Assembly: GCA_029582165.1 (NCBI GenBank)
Contig: CM055868.1
Location: 7,391,501 to 7,455,500, forward strand
DNA length: 64,000 nucleotides
From: Portulaca oleracea
Taxonomy: Eukaryota > Streptophyta > Magnoliopsida > Caryophyllales > Portulacaceae
Direction of reading: 5' to 3'
Position 1 is the first letter of the stretch. Each line of letters starts with the position of its first letter. Shown piece by piece: positions 1 to 10,296 of this stretch. Under the pieces are notes generated by a model, which did not search any database, was not told the origin of the DNA, and saw nothing but the letters and a program-made list of their open reading frames with translations. The position numbers and the translations under genes are program-made.

Positions 1-770
1 AGGAGCGTCATAAAGGGCCGAATAGGATCAATAGTAAGTGGATTGGGCTAACTGCAGTATCGAACAGTTTGGCCCGATGTGGAAGGAGAAGAAATGCGCC
101 CAAACCCGTGCAGGTTTGAGCCAATTCCTTCCTTTCAAATGGGCATAGACAGGATTTCGCAGCGAGTCCAACTAGGCCAGGCACGTCAAACCCGTCTGGG
201 TTTGGGCCACCAAACCCGTCTGGGTTTGGGCCAGTCCATCTCTCATTTGATCCTACGCGGGCTAGAACAACGTCCCACTCATGATCGGGCTAGACACTTG
301 GACTCAACTATTACAGGATTAAATCACATGACATACAGATGCGGGATGAGCCTAACCATGGCTTTAGATTCAGGGTTTTTCTAGGTTTAGGGAGATGAAT
401 AGGGTACCACATGTTCTCGCCCCGGTGCATTTTCCTTATATGGAATTCAAGGGGTGTTGCTCTTTGGGTTTCAAGGAAACCTTTAGAGTGTAACACGGGG
501 AGAGGAGAGATCAAATGCTTGGCGATGTAAGTGCATCCCACAAGTAGTGACCTCCCGCTCTCGGGATTGATTCCTAGTTTTAAAACCTAAACCAACGCTT
601 TTGTGCTCTCCAGCCATAAAGGCCCAAGAGTAGCCTGGTATGCAATATGCCTAAAAATGATAAAGATGTGAAATAAATTAATTTCTCCCCTTCTACAAAA
701 AACACTAAAAGTTAATTCTTTCAAGTTTTACCCTCTTTTTAAGTTTAAGTCCCCAGTGGAGTCGCCAATC
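1..770. other. 3' internal/untranslated part of a probable LTR retrotransposon
   Basis: No credible coding region is seen; short ORFs here are interrupted and unlike known domains. The stretch ends with the phrase CCCCAGTGGAGTCGCCAATC directly before the LTR start at 771. I associate such a GTGGAGTCGCCA motif, from memory, with ends of some plant gypsy elements. It contains imperfect palindromes of the form AACCCGTCTGGGTT at about 103, 188 and 212, which recur inside the LTR. The likeliest reading is the non-coding 3' end of a retroelement whose coding part lies left of the window. Confidence 0.45.
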
Positions 771-1967
771 TGTAGACCCCGAAAAATTGATGGACCTTTT
801 TCGCGGCGCTACTTAAAAGTGATTGGGAGCCGACTAGGATTGCTTAACCTTAAATAAGGTTGAACTTTTAAGAATAACTTTGCTGACGGATTAATCTAAT
901 TTATGCGCCCTAATCCCGAGGAACTTTTAAGAAAGAAGGAAGAAAGGGAAAAAAAAGAAGGGGAAAAAACGCAAGAAACCCGTCTGGGTTCATTGCTTGA
1001 ACCGAGCCGGATTTCTTTGTTGTCGACCCTAAAAGAAAAAAAAAGAAAGGTTTAAAAAAGTGATGAACCCGTCTGGGTTCACGAATAGAACCGAGACGGG
1101 TAAACTCAAGTGCTATCCGCGAATTGTACTGAATAAAGAAACGAAAAAAAAAGAAAGTGAAAAGAGGGTAGAAACCCGCCTGGGTTCATGGTTTGAACCA
1201 AGCCGGATTACTTTTGGCGTTAATCACAAATTAGGTCAAAGAAACCGTAAACAGGGAAATACCAAAGTATGAATATAGAGTCGCCAGTTGAATTTTAGGA
1301 GAAAAACAACAAACCATTTAAATATAGACTCCGGCCTGCGAATCCAGAGATGGATTCGGGGGTAAGGTTACGAATTTGACAATTAAAATCATCAAATCCG
1401 CCTATTCAACGAATAGACTCTACTAGAATTAAATCAAAGCAGAAAAAGTCAAAGGGAGGAATTAGATATAAATTTCACAAATTCATCATTAAAATCATGC
1501 AAAACATTGAAAATATAAAAAAAAAAGAATTCGATAGATTACTACATGTTTTACATCAACTATGCTAACCTTTAGTGAAGCAGCATGCAAAGGGAGAGAA
1601 GAGGTGGAGAGAATATGCTAGTGTCAATACTCTAGCATACCATGGTGTGTCTATGGAAGGGAAAAAAGGGTTTAATTTATAGTGGAATAGGGGGGAAAAA
1701 AGCGTTTAGGGTTAGCATCATGGCCGCGGAACCCAGACGGGTTCCTGAGCTGAACTGAGCTCTGGCCCAGTAAACTCAGCCGGTTTGATCCAAGCTGAGT
1801 TATGTTCTGGCCCCAAGAACCCAGACGGGTTTATGCCGTAGTATTGGGCCATTATGCTTGTTTTTGGGCTAGAAAAGAAATGGGTTTGCATGCTACTAAA
1901 CTACTCGGTTAGCTTATTTTTACAAAAAAAACTAAAACTAATACCGGTACAAAATCCGGTGTCTACA
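771..1967 (+). mobile_element. Putative LTR, gypsy-like (3' or solo)
   Basis: The block begins TGTAGACCCCG and ends CCGGTGTCTACA, so the termini are the 7-bp inverted repeat TGTAGAC/GTCTACA with canonical TG...CA ends. Its length is about 1.2 kb. No primer-binding site follows the right end, so this is more likely a 3' or solo LTR than a 5' LTR. GTCGCCA recurs inside near 1281. The GC-rich palindrome AACCCGTCTGGGTT occurs near 976 and 1066 (a variant near 1171), and in opposite orientation near 1731 and 1818. Lineage (Tat/Ogre-like) is only a guess. Confidence 0.55.
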
Positions 1968-1994
1968 TTTCCCCACGACATTTTGAATTGAAAT

Positions 1995-2189
1995 TTGCTC
2001 AAATTCTCTCTGTCGGTGAGTAACTCCAGTCGGAAGGACCAGCCGAACCCTAAATCCTCGCCGGAGTTCATCGAGATGACCGCTCAACCGATGCCGGAGA
2101 TGGTGTCTCTGACGTACTACCCCTCGTCGTCGACGTCTTCATGGCCGGAGAGAAGGATGAAGACGATCAAGGAGGAGGACGAAGTAGAG
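1995..2189 (+). pseudogene. Left part of a split host-like ORF
   Basis: A 65-codon open stretch with locally higher GC than its surroundings encodes a serine/proline/glutamate-rich segment ending in the acidic run KEEDEVE. It ends exactly at a codon boundary where the 2190-7988 insertion begins. The reading frame resumes at 7994 if the insertion and one copy of a near-matching 5-bp duplication (TAGAG at 2185, CAGAG at 7989) are left out. I do not recognise the product; it is low-complexity and probably disordered. The true start is uncertain: the Met at 1995 is the first in frame, 28 bases after the upstream LTR. Either a real exon was split, or the continuity is chance. Confidence 0.5.
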
Positions 2190-2770
2190 TGTAACACCCA
2201 AACACCCTTAACCACAAGATTAACACAACAACTCATACTAAACCTATGATTAGCGCAGCGGAACACCTTAGGGTGGAGGTATTACCGCCGTCCCACTCGG
2301 GACAAGGCAACAACCCAAAAGAACATCATGAAAACGTATAAACATTACATACTATACTTCCAAAACATAACTTCATACTTAAAGATGAATCTCCAAAGCA
2401 TAACCACCAAACTTTAACAACCATTAAAGGGATCAAAAGAGGAAAAAAAAACACAACTCTTCTTCCTTAAACATGGGTACTTTAACACATGCGACACCCG
2501 AGTCGACCGGAATACTTCAACCATGACTACCTTGCTTGCAACACGAAGTTTCAATAAACTTTAGCAACTTAAAAGCTTGTTAACATAAATAAAAGAAAAC
2601 TAGATAAGGTCCGAGTCTCCACTATCTTGAACCTCATTTATTACAAAAGGGCATTCTTGTCCCTTCTCATGAGCTATCCTAGAACCACATTAAACCTTTG
2701 TGTCATATAACACCTTTAAACCTTTCACCATACATTTTGATAAGGCACTTTGCCCCTAATTCATATTTGA
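2190..2770 (+). repeat. Chromovirus-type LTR copy 1, plus orientation
   Basis: It starts TGTAACACCC and runs through the same sequence seen inverted at 5147-5636 and 7470-7970. Shared landmarks are the GCGCAGCGGAACACC block, CCCACTCGGGACAAGG, and the purine-rich tract near 2435. At about 2770 the sequence turns back on itself: 2683-2763 is the reverse complement of 2812-2892, with a spacer of about 50 bp. No coding capacity is seen. Confidence 0.65.
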
Positions 2771-2811
2771 ATTGATAAAATCCAATCCCAAGTCGGATTG
2801 GTGCGAAGCTC

Positions 2812-5656
2812 AAATTAGGGGCAAAGTGCCTTATCAAAATGTATGGTGAAAGGTTTAAAGGTGTTATATGACACAAAGGTTTAATGTGGTTGTTCGCTTT
2901 GGAGTTTAGGGGGGTTTTTAGGAATAACAATATTCCTAAGGGTTGTCGTATCCGCAGGGATGAGTTTTTAGGTTATTAGGAAATTGGTTTGCGAAAGGGG
3001 TTTTTCAAATGCCGAAAGCAATAAAATAATTAAAAGGGACGTAAACTAAAATGCAGAAAACAATAAAGAATTTAAATAAACTAAACTAAGATGAATTAAA
3101 AGCAATAAAAGAAAGCATTAAATCAAAAGATGAACTAAAATAACTTTGACAGAAAATAAATTTAAACTATGAATGCGATTAAAAAGCAATAAATAAGAAA
3201 ACTATAAAACTAAATTTAATAACGAAATTGAGGAACAAGAAATTATACATTTGAAGAACTAAACTTTCACTTGAATCGATCAACAAGAAAATTGTAAATT
3301 GGATTACTAAGAATCCCCAAATTCTCACCATTAAAGGAGAATTTGTGAACCCTTAATCCTCCTCTTCACTAAATTGTGGATTGTGTTTGGAATTTTTGTT
3401 ACTTAAACTAATAAAAACTTTTAGACAAATTAACTTAAACAAACATTAGACAAAACCCTAAACAAACTAAACATTAAAACTGACCTAACAATTAACTAAA
3501 ACTTAAACGGTCCTTAACCCTAAACTACAACCCTAATAAACTAACAGGAATACTAATAACCCTAATATACCCAGAACTGACCCAGCTCAACAACTCAATT
3601 AAAACAAGGCACAGAGGAAATTGTACCTACTGCTATTAACTATTTGACCGACACAAATAAAATGAACAGAAGAAAAACTTACAAGATCGAAACAGAGAAC
3701 AAAATAGAAATAGATAAACAAATACAGAGAGAAAGAAAGAAAAAGAAAAAAAAGAGATCAAAATTTCCTTCTTCCTACTACTCATTATCCGAACAGAGGG
3801 AGAAGGAACACAATTCAAACTAGAAAAGGGAGATGGTAAAAACGACCAAGGCAGAAATTCTAACACCAACTCAAAACGAACTAAACTTCATAAATCACAT
3901 AATCAAATACGGATTCACCCAGAACACCAATTCAACACTAATTCCAGAAACAAAATTTCAATCAATTACATTCAAAGCATATCAACCCCAAAATTAAACA
4001 GAACGAATTCGAAACCATAATCTAGAATTGGAATCACAAACATTCAAAACATTTTAAAAACAGAATTTAGAACTCGAATTGCAAGACAAAACTTAAACCT
4101 AAAACTAACCCTAAATTACGAACCCTAGATCTCGATTGGGTTGTCACCCCCCAAATCCGACCTCGGTTCTTCGATGCTTTGCCTTCGCCTTCCTCTTCCT
4201 CTTTTATACTCGAACTCGATCTCACCTCTTGGAATCCACCCACCGAATCTGCAAATTGGAAAAGAAAATTAGTGAGAAATCAAGATATTGAAAGATTAAA
4301 TGAGAAAGTGAGATAAGATGAATGATTAAAGATGCAATTGGGCGTCTGAATTCGGCGCAACTTGATGGCGAAAATCTGGAAGAATGAAGAGGAAAAGAAG
4401 AATGAATGATCATGGTGATGGTGGAATTCGGCGCAACTGGCCGAAAAGAGAAAGAAGAACAGAGAGAATGAGATTGAGGAAAAAGATAGAGACGGGAAGT
4501 AGAAAGGAAAAAGAAAGAAAGAGAAAGGGGGAAAAGGGAAAGCAAAAAGAGAAAGAGAAAAGGAAGAAAGGGATGGGGAGAAAGGAGAAAGAGGAAGACG
4601 GGAAAGAAGAAGAAAGGGAAAAGAGAGAAAGAGAATCCTAGGGTTAGAGAGAGAAGGAAAGAGGAAGAGAGAGAAGGGAAATGGGGAAAAATGAGTTAGA
4701 AATTAGGGTTTGGGGTTTGTGTCGGTAGAGAGGGCAAAAGGGAAAAATGGGTCGGGTTGCAGGTTAGGGTTCTCGGGCGTGGGTTTAGGCGGGTCTTGGG
4801 TAGATGGGTTTGGGTGGTAGGTTGGGCTGGGAACTTGGTTGTGGGCTGGATTTGGGTTGGGATGGATGATTGGGCCGAGAAAGGAAGATAGGAAAAGGGA
4901 CAATGGGCTGGGTTTCTTTGGGTTAGGAAAATTGGGTTTTTATTTAATTAATTTTCTATTTTTTTTTGTTTTATTATTTTGATTTATAATTAACAAAAAA
5001 TAATAACAAAAATAATAAAATACTGTAAAATTTAATAATAATGCAAAATACATAAAAACATAATAAAATTCCTAAATTAATTATTAAAGACCAGCAAAAC
5101 TCCTTATAAAAGATATGAATTCGGCTCGAAACGAGACCGAACAATAGGATAGCTCATGAGAAGGGACAAGAATGCCCTTTTGTAATAAATGAGGTTCAAG
5201 ATAGTGGAGACTCGGACCTTGTCTAGTTTTCTTTTATTTATGTTAACAAGCTTTTAAGTTGCTAAAGTTTATTGAAACTTCGTGTTGCAAGCAAGGTAGT
5301 CATGGTTGAAGTATTCCGGTCGACTCGGGTGTCGCATGTGTTAAAGTACAACTGTTTAAGGAAGAAGAGTTGTGTTTTTTTTTTCTCTTTTGATCCCTTT
5401 AATGGTTGTTAAAGTTTGGTGGTTATGCTTTGGAGATTCATCTTTAAGTATGAAGTTATGTTTTGGAAGTATAGTATGTAATGTTTATATGTTTTAATGA
5501 TGTTCTTTTGGGTTGTTGCCTTGTCCCGAGTGGGACGGCGGTAATACCTCCACCCTAAGGTGTTCCGCTGCGCTAATCACAGGTTTAGTATGAGTTGTTG
5601 TGTTAATCTTGTGGTTAAGGGTGTTGGGGTGTTACAGTTGGGTTGGTCGTTACCCC
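2812..5656 (-). repeat. Chromovirus-type LTR copy 2, minus orientation, split by a nested element
   Basis: Two pieces, 2812-2892 and 5147-5656, are contiguous in the third copy (7380-7988), so they are one LTR broken by the 2893-5146 insertion. On the minus strand the LTR begins next to a 14-base G run (C run at 5653-5666), which is placed like a polypurine tract. The preceding minus-strand sequence is a retroelement pol tail. This identifies the copy as a 3' LTR of a minus-strand element. Confidence 0.65.
2893..5146. mobile_element. Nested element, TGTTCG...CGAACA, non-coding
   Basis: The insertion interrupts an LTR copy whose uninterrupted version is present near 7470. It begins TGTTCGCTTTGGAG and ends GAGACCGAACA, so it has TG...CA termini with a 6-bp inverted match. 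It contains GTCGTATCCGCAGGGATGAG near 2944, an AT-rich A-biased half (3000-4130), a purine-rich low-complexity tract (about 4380-4690), and no retroelement protein domain. It could be a large solo LTR or a non-autonomous retroelement. A clear TSD is not visible, so the exact ends are approximate. Confidence 0.45.
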
Positions 5657-5721
5657 CCCCCCCCCCAAAAAGAAGTTTCGTCCCCGAAACTTGCTGTTGG
5701 ATTACTGTCGTTCGAAAAACC

Positions 5722-5808
5722 TTAAAAGAGGTACGGGTAGCTTTTCTTCATGTCTTCCTCGGCTTCCCAAGTGGCTTCCGAGGTGTCTTCATGATATTGT
5801 ATCTCATC
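5722..5808 (-). pseudogene. C-terminal tail of a chromovirus polyprotein (chromodomain end)
   Basis: Read on the minus strand this gives 28 residues ending in a stop and containing EDTSEATWEAEEDM followed by KKSYPYLF. The EATWE...YPYLF pattern is the typical end of the chromodomain at the C-terminus of chromovirus (Ty3/gypsy) integrase. Upstream in the same frame (right of 5808) there are stops, so only the tail remains. Downstream on the minus strand come a GTTTCGGGGACGAAACTTCT motif, common just before chromovirus 3' LTRs, then the G run and LTR copy 2. This sets the element's lineage and direction. Confidence 0.7.
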
Positions 5809-6649
5809 CTGAGGTTACGGTCATCATCGTGACGAACACCTTACGCTGGTTATTCATAAAACCTTGAATTCATTTCTCTTTGCATCGCTTTCTAAGACAA
5901 GTCATTGTCAGGGGCATTACTATCTGTCTATCTCTCATTAAATCCATGGTTTGCTAAGGTATCTATAATCCTTTAGGCGGTATTCCTCAACATCAATCTA
6001 GCTTAAATTAGCTTAGAAACTCATCCAAACTATCTTAACAATACTACAAAGGTTACAAACTCATAAGAACTCCTTATAAGACCCAATTTGCATATTTTAG
6101 GCTAAAAATAGCAATAAAATTTATGGGCAGAAACTTGTTGGTCGGCCCCTGAACATAGCTTCATATCTCACTCTCCCGATATCGTATGGCCGCAAACTTT
6201 ATGTTTCCGGAAAGCTTGAAGAATGACCTAAAACTTTTATGTTCACTCTCAGAGCCAACAAGGTCTCCAAATGGACGAAAAAGTAGCATTTAGCTACTGA
6301 CTCCAGAAAACGTATATAACAGTACCCCTTCACGGTTTTGGTTATAACTCGGGCTATACATGCCGGATTGTCGAAATTCCAAAGCCTATAATTAGCTAAT
6401 GACTTGGACTACCATTTCCAGTAAAAATCTGGGCAAAACTTCCATTTCATAACCTCTATAAAAATCAGACATCAAAACAGAAACTTCTTTGAGCTTTTAA
6501 TTCTGGAAAAACTATGAATAAGGGCTAATTTGAGGTTTGGGTAAGGTTTTAGTGCCGGCATTTAAATTCATTTTGAAAACGGGAAAGGGGAACTTAAACA
6601 TGAATAAACTGGATTGCCGCATAGATAAGGATGATAAATTTGAAGGTTG
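5809..6649. other. Non-coding retroelement-derived interval
   Basis: No open frame of note is present. On the minus strand the stretch reads like chromovirus LTR or untranslated sequence. Its left end joins the pol tail directly, so most of the internal gag-pol region is missing. I see no promoter, RNA gene or other element. Confidence 0.4.
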
Positions 6650-7336
6650 GGAATCAATTACATCCACAAAATAATATCAAACTCCTCTAAATCTATCTGG
6701 AATTCGAGGGGTTTCCGTCTTTTGTCGGCCTTTAAAACATTTCGAAAACGAGAAAGGGGAAATAAAGCATGCTAAGCCATTGAAGTCTTTAAACTTTAAG
6801 AATTCTATGCATATGCTATGCTTAACATCGAAAATATATCATATAATAAGACGTGGTATCTCTTACGATCGATGCCGAAGCACCTCACACACACGCGCAT
6901 GCCCTAACCGACTGGAAGTTTGGATTGGGTGACTGCTAGGCAGTCGACACTGGCCAGGTCAAGATCACTCCAATAGAATAGGTTAGCTCCTAGCTACCCT
7001 GTACAAAATCACCTGGTTAGCTAGGAGCTAACCTATTCTATTGGAGTGATCTTGACCTGGCTAGTGTCGACTGCCTAGCATCGCAATCCAAACTTCCGAG
7101 GTGAGGTGGCGTGTATCGATCGTAAGGGATACCACGTCTTATTATATGATATATTTTCGATGTTAAGCATAGCATATGCATAGAATTCTTAAAGTTTAAA
7201 GACTTCAATGGCTTAGCATGCTTTATTTCCCCTTTCCCGTTTTCGAAATCTTTTAAAGGCCGACAAAAGACGGAAACCCCTCGAATTCCAGATAGATTTA
7301 GAGGAGTTTGGTATTATTTTGTGGATGTAATTGCTT
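6650..7336. repeat. Large palindrome, arms about 330 bp
   Basis: 6650-6985 is the reverse complement of about 7020-7336 with few mismatches. Landmarks are the ATTATATGATATATTTTCGA block, GCTAGGAGCTAACC, and the CCTCGAATTCCAGATAG block, each present once per arm. The centre is near 7005 with a short spacer. Small indels near 6880-6960 distinguish the arms. The right arm merges into LTR copy 3, so the palindrome probably belongs to LTR-derived sequence rather than to an independent MITE. Confidence 0.7.
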
Positions 7337-7339
7337 GAG

Positions 7340-7988
7340 TATCTCCCCAATTTGAATTCATAAAATCCAATCCCAAGTGGGATTGGTGCGAAGCTCAAAT
7401 TAGGGGCAAAGTGCCTTATCAAAATGTATGGTGAAAGGTTTAAAGGTGTTATATGACACAAAGGTTTAATGTGGTTCTAGGATAGCTCATGAGAAGGGAC
7501 AAGAATGCCCTTTTGTAATAAATGAGGTTCAAGATAGTGGAGACTCGGACCTTGTCTAGTTTTCTTTTATTTATGTTAACAAGCTTTTAAGTTGCTAAAG
7601 TTTATTGAAACTTCGTGTTGCAAGCAAGGTAGTCATGGTTGAAGTATTCCAGTCGACTCGGGTGTCGCATGTGTTAAAGTACCCATGTTTAAGGAAGAAG
7701 AGTTGTGTTTTTTTTTTTCTCTTTTGATCCCTTTAATGGTTGTTAAAGTTTGGTGGTTATGCTTTGGAGATTCATCTTTAAGTATGAAGTTATGTTTTGG
7801 AAGTAAAGTATGTAATGTTTATATGTTTTAATGATGTTCTTTTGGGTTGTTGCCTTGTCCCGAGTGGGACGGCGGTAATACCTCCACTCTAAGGTGTTCC
7901 GCTGCGCTAATCACAGGTTTAGTATGAGTTGTTGTGTTAATCTTGTGGTTAAGGGTGTTGGGGTGTTACAGTTGGGTGGGTCGTTACA
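7340..7988 (-). repeat. Chromovirus-type LTR copy 3, minus orientation
   Basis: This is the longest uninterrupted version of the LTR block. On the minus strand it begins TGTAACGACCCACCCAAC, then TGTAACACCCC. It matches copies 1 and 2 almost base for base over about 500 bp. It ends at 7988, directly followed by CAGAG and by the right half of the split ORF. Confidence 0.65.
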
Positions 7989-7993
7989 CAGAG

Positions 7994-8347
7994 GAGTCGC
8001 CATTGTTGTCCAACACTTCTGGATCATCGCGAATAATTACTTCGCCAATTCATTCGCCGAGATTCTTGCCATCGACGGGGAAAATTGGGCAGGTGAATAT
8101 GCAGGAGGAGAGAGATTGGGGCGTTCTAGGACGTTCATCGTCGTCTCTATCAACTGCTTCAACTCCGGCCCGAAAATCTTCTTCTTCTTCTTCGATCCCT
8201 TCGTTCAGACCTCCGCCCTCCACCAGTCGAGCACGTCGACCGCTGACCTGCCACCTGTCGCCCGTTGACCACCGCCCAACCCGCCGTGCACCTCGCCCCA
8301 AACTCACAACCCACTCTTCTTCTCTCGCTTGCTCTGTTTCTGCGTGA
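7994..8347 (+). pseudogene. Right part of the split host-like ORF
   Basis: The 117 codons are in frame with the fragment ending at 2189 once the insertion is left out. They encode a basic, Ser/Pro/Arg-rich stretch with SPIHSPRFLP, EERDWGVLGRS, a poly-Ser run and several Arg-Pro pairs. Base composition is clearly more GC-rich than the flanking transposons. No transmembrane segment, catalytic motif or known domain is evident. In its present state translation from the left part would run into the inserted LTR, so this is scored as broken. It could be an N-terminal exon of a longer protein whose downstream exons I cannot find. Confidence 0.5.
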
Positions 8348-8961
8348 AATAAGAAATATGAGGGAAATGGGATCGGAGGTGAGTCAGCATGTGGGCCCCA
8401 CCATTACCCTTAAAATAGGACTTAAGTATCCTGCCAAGACCTTATGGTCATTTTGCTTCATGGGTCATCCTTCATAGTCAATAACCCAATGGATAAATAG
8501 AAAAATGATCTAAGATGCATATGGAAAATATTTTGAAAAATAAATATAAATATGGGTATTAATATAAAGGTGTGACATTGTGTCACGCCTATACTTTAAC
8601 TTGTCCTGCACCTAACTTCTATTATAGTATGTTTGGTTATTAGGGGGGGGGGGAGGGGAGGGGAGGGTATTAGAGGGGAAGGAAGGGGAGGGAGGGGAGG
8701 AAAAGGGATGAGACTTATTTAGATCTTGTTTGGATTATAAGTGTATGAGAATGAAAGGTAAGAGGGGTTAATTGTTGTGTTTGGATTAGAAAAGGGAGGG
8801 AAGGAGGGGGAGGGAAGAAAAATGAAGTAGTTATTATATTAATAAAGTTATTTTCTTTCTTTTTTTTATAAATATAATGAGTTTCCCTCCCCTCCATTAA
8901 CCCTCATATTGGGGTTTAATGAAAAGGAGGTTAATGGAAGGAAATGGGGGTTAATGGTTCC
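8348..8961. other. Non-coding flank with G-rich low-complexity tract
   Basis: No gene is seen. 8643-8705 is a run of G tracts broken by single A or T, and a similar purine-rich stretch lies at 8780-8825. GGTTATTAGGGG near 8634 has an approximate inverted counterpart at 14222-14233, on the far side of the copia element. The copia may therefore have inserted into a small G-rich MITE, but this is weak. Confidence 0.35.
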
Positions 8962-8966
8962 CCTCC

Positions 8967-9183
8967 TGTGAAGTTAGTTACTGTGAACCAACAGCAGCAA
9001 CAGCTAACAGCAGTAGTATTAGGTGTATCAACAGCTCGGATCAAGAAGCAAGAATTAGTTATCAAGATTTGTTGTAGTTTATTTTTGTTCTATAAATAGC
9101 CTAGGTTGTATCTTTCTTCTGTATCTCTCTCCAATAATACAGTTTTCCTTCCAGTAACAAAATCTCTTCCCTTAGTTTTCACA
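8967..9183 (+). repeat. 5' LTR of the copia element
   Basis: It begins TGTGAAGTTAGTTACTG and ends TTTTCACA. The TATA-like CTATAAATAG near 9091 and the AATAATACAG near 9133 are plausible promoter and polyadenylation signals. CAG-rich repeats lie at 8990-9015. Confidence 0.95.
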
Positions 9184-9195
9184 TGGTATCAGAGC
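9184..9195 (+). other. Primer-binding site, initiator tRNA-Met
   Basis: TGGTATCAGAGC follows the LTR end without a gap. This is the standard plant copia site complementary to initiator methionine tRNA, used to prime minus-strand DNA synthesis. Confidence 0.93.
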
Positions 9196-9291
9196 ATAGG
9201 CTCATACCTAAAATCTCTTTCTGATTCCTCTGATCACAGAACCGATCCAAGGTGCTCTTGATCCTAATTTTGATATAGGATTGAGCAAACA

Positions 9292-10296
9292 ATGTCGGAT
9301 GTAAGGGAAGAATCATCAGGTGGGAATGAGACAGAGATCAACCAACCTCAGAGCAAGATAGAAGAAAATCCCTACAACAATGATCCTCTACAACTGCAAG
9401 GGTCTTATCATCCTGGCCTCATGATAATCACAATCAAGTTTGCTGGAAACAACTTCCAAAAGTGGGCAAGGGCCATCAAGATTGCACTCAAGACTAAGGT
9501 GAAACTAGGTTTCATCACAGGTGAATGCAAGAGACCCTCTCAAACTTCTTTGTCAGATCAATGGGATAAATGTGATAGCATGGTTATCAGCTGGCTGTTA
9601 AACTATATGATTCCTGACCTTTCTGAGTCTTTTCTTTATGTCAACACTTCTCGTGAGCTGTGGGTGGAACTTACTGAACGTTTTGGGCAAAGTAATGGCC
9701 CCCTTCTCTTCCAACTAGAAAAAGATATATCTGAACTTTTCCAAGGAAAGAATTCTGTGGCAGTCTATTTTACCAAATTAAAGAAACTATGGGATGAATT
9801 GAATGAGATGGCTGAAGTTCCTATCTGTACCTGCCCTACAACCTGTTCTCATGTTAAAGCCACCTTTGACATGGAACAAAGAAGGAAGTTGGTACAATTT
9901 CTGATGCACCTCAATGATGATTTTGATGGTGTGAGAAGTCAGATTCTCTTAATGGATCCCCTTCCCACCATTAACAAGGCTTATTCTCTTGTTCAAAGAG
10001 TTGAAAGCCAAAAGGTTGCATCAGGAGGCATCAATTTCAGTGGAGAGATTGTTGCCTATACTTCCAAACAAAACTCATCTGGCATGATGGGTCTGTCTGA
10101 CAGCAACCAAGCACTGCTTGCCAGAGAAACTTCAAGAACTCAAAAAAGGCAAACAAATTTTGTACTTACTGTCAGAAGCATGGTCATGAAAGGGACCAAT
10201 GCTTCAAGCTCATTGGCTATCCTGACTGGTTTGACAAAAGGAAGGGTAAGAAAGTGGCAGCCAATGTTTTCTGTGAAGATCTTGAGGACCCCTTAG
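9292..10296 (+). pseudogene. gag: copia Gag (capsid), frameshifted near its end
   Basis: Gag forms the virus-like particle in the cytoplasm. The start at 9292 lies 96 bases after the primer-binding site. Residues 35-80 carry the pattern YHPGLMIITIKFAGNNFQKW...KLGFITGE, typical of the copia Gag N-terminal domain. A UBN2/retrotransposon-gag-like region with LWVELTERFGQ and FTKLKKLWDELNEM follows. After about residue 285 the frame drifts: the zinc knuckle expected here is encoded in another frame (see next entry). An A run near 10142-10147 is the likely site of the shift. The annotated end is therefore not the native C-terminus. Confidence 0.85.

Larger units (their letters stand above)
2190..7988. 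mobile_element. Composite of inverted chromovirus LTR copies
   Basis: The outer ends are TGTAACACCC on the left and its inverted counterpart (GGTCGTTACA) on the right, flanked by TAGAG and CAGAG (4 of 5 match). Inside are three near-identical blocks of over 500 bp: one in plus orientation (2190-2770) and two in minus orientation (2770-5656, interrupted, and 7340-7988). A minus-strand chromovirus pol tail sits just outside the middle block, showing these are retrotransposon LTRs. Having both outer ends as LTR starts in opposite orientation is abnormal for an LTR element and suggests self-integration, inversion or a foldback derivative. Confidence 0.6.

Noticed and set aside
3636..4545. Minus-strand Ser/Phe/Leu-rich frames of 77 and 107 codons
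   Set aside because: They are the reverse reading of the same purine-rich tracts; pyrimidine runs always give such frames.
4384..4641. 85-codon Lys/Glu/Arg-rich frame
   Set aside because: It is translation of a purine-only low-complexity tract in the nested element and has no domain or composition change marking a gene.
5560..5867. Plus-strand frames crossing the C run
   Set aside because: They lie opposite the minus-strand chromodomain tail and LTR, and are shadows.
7213..7461. 82-codon minus-strand frame in LTR copy 3
   Set aside because: It is LTR sequence; the same peptide appears at 2703-2930 because the LTR is repeated.
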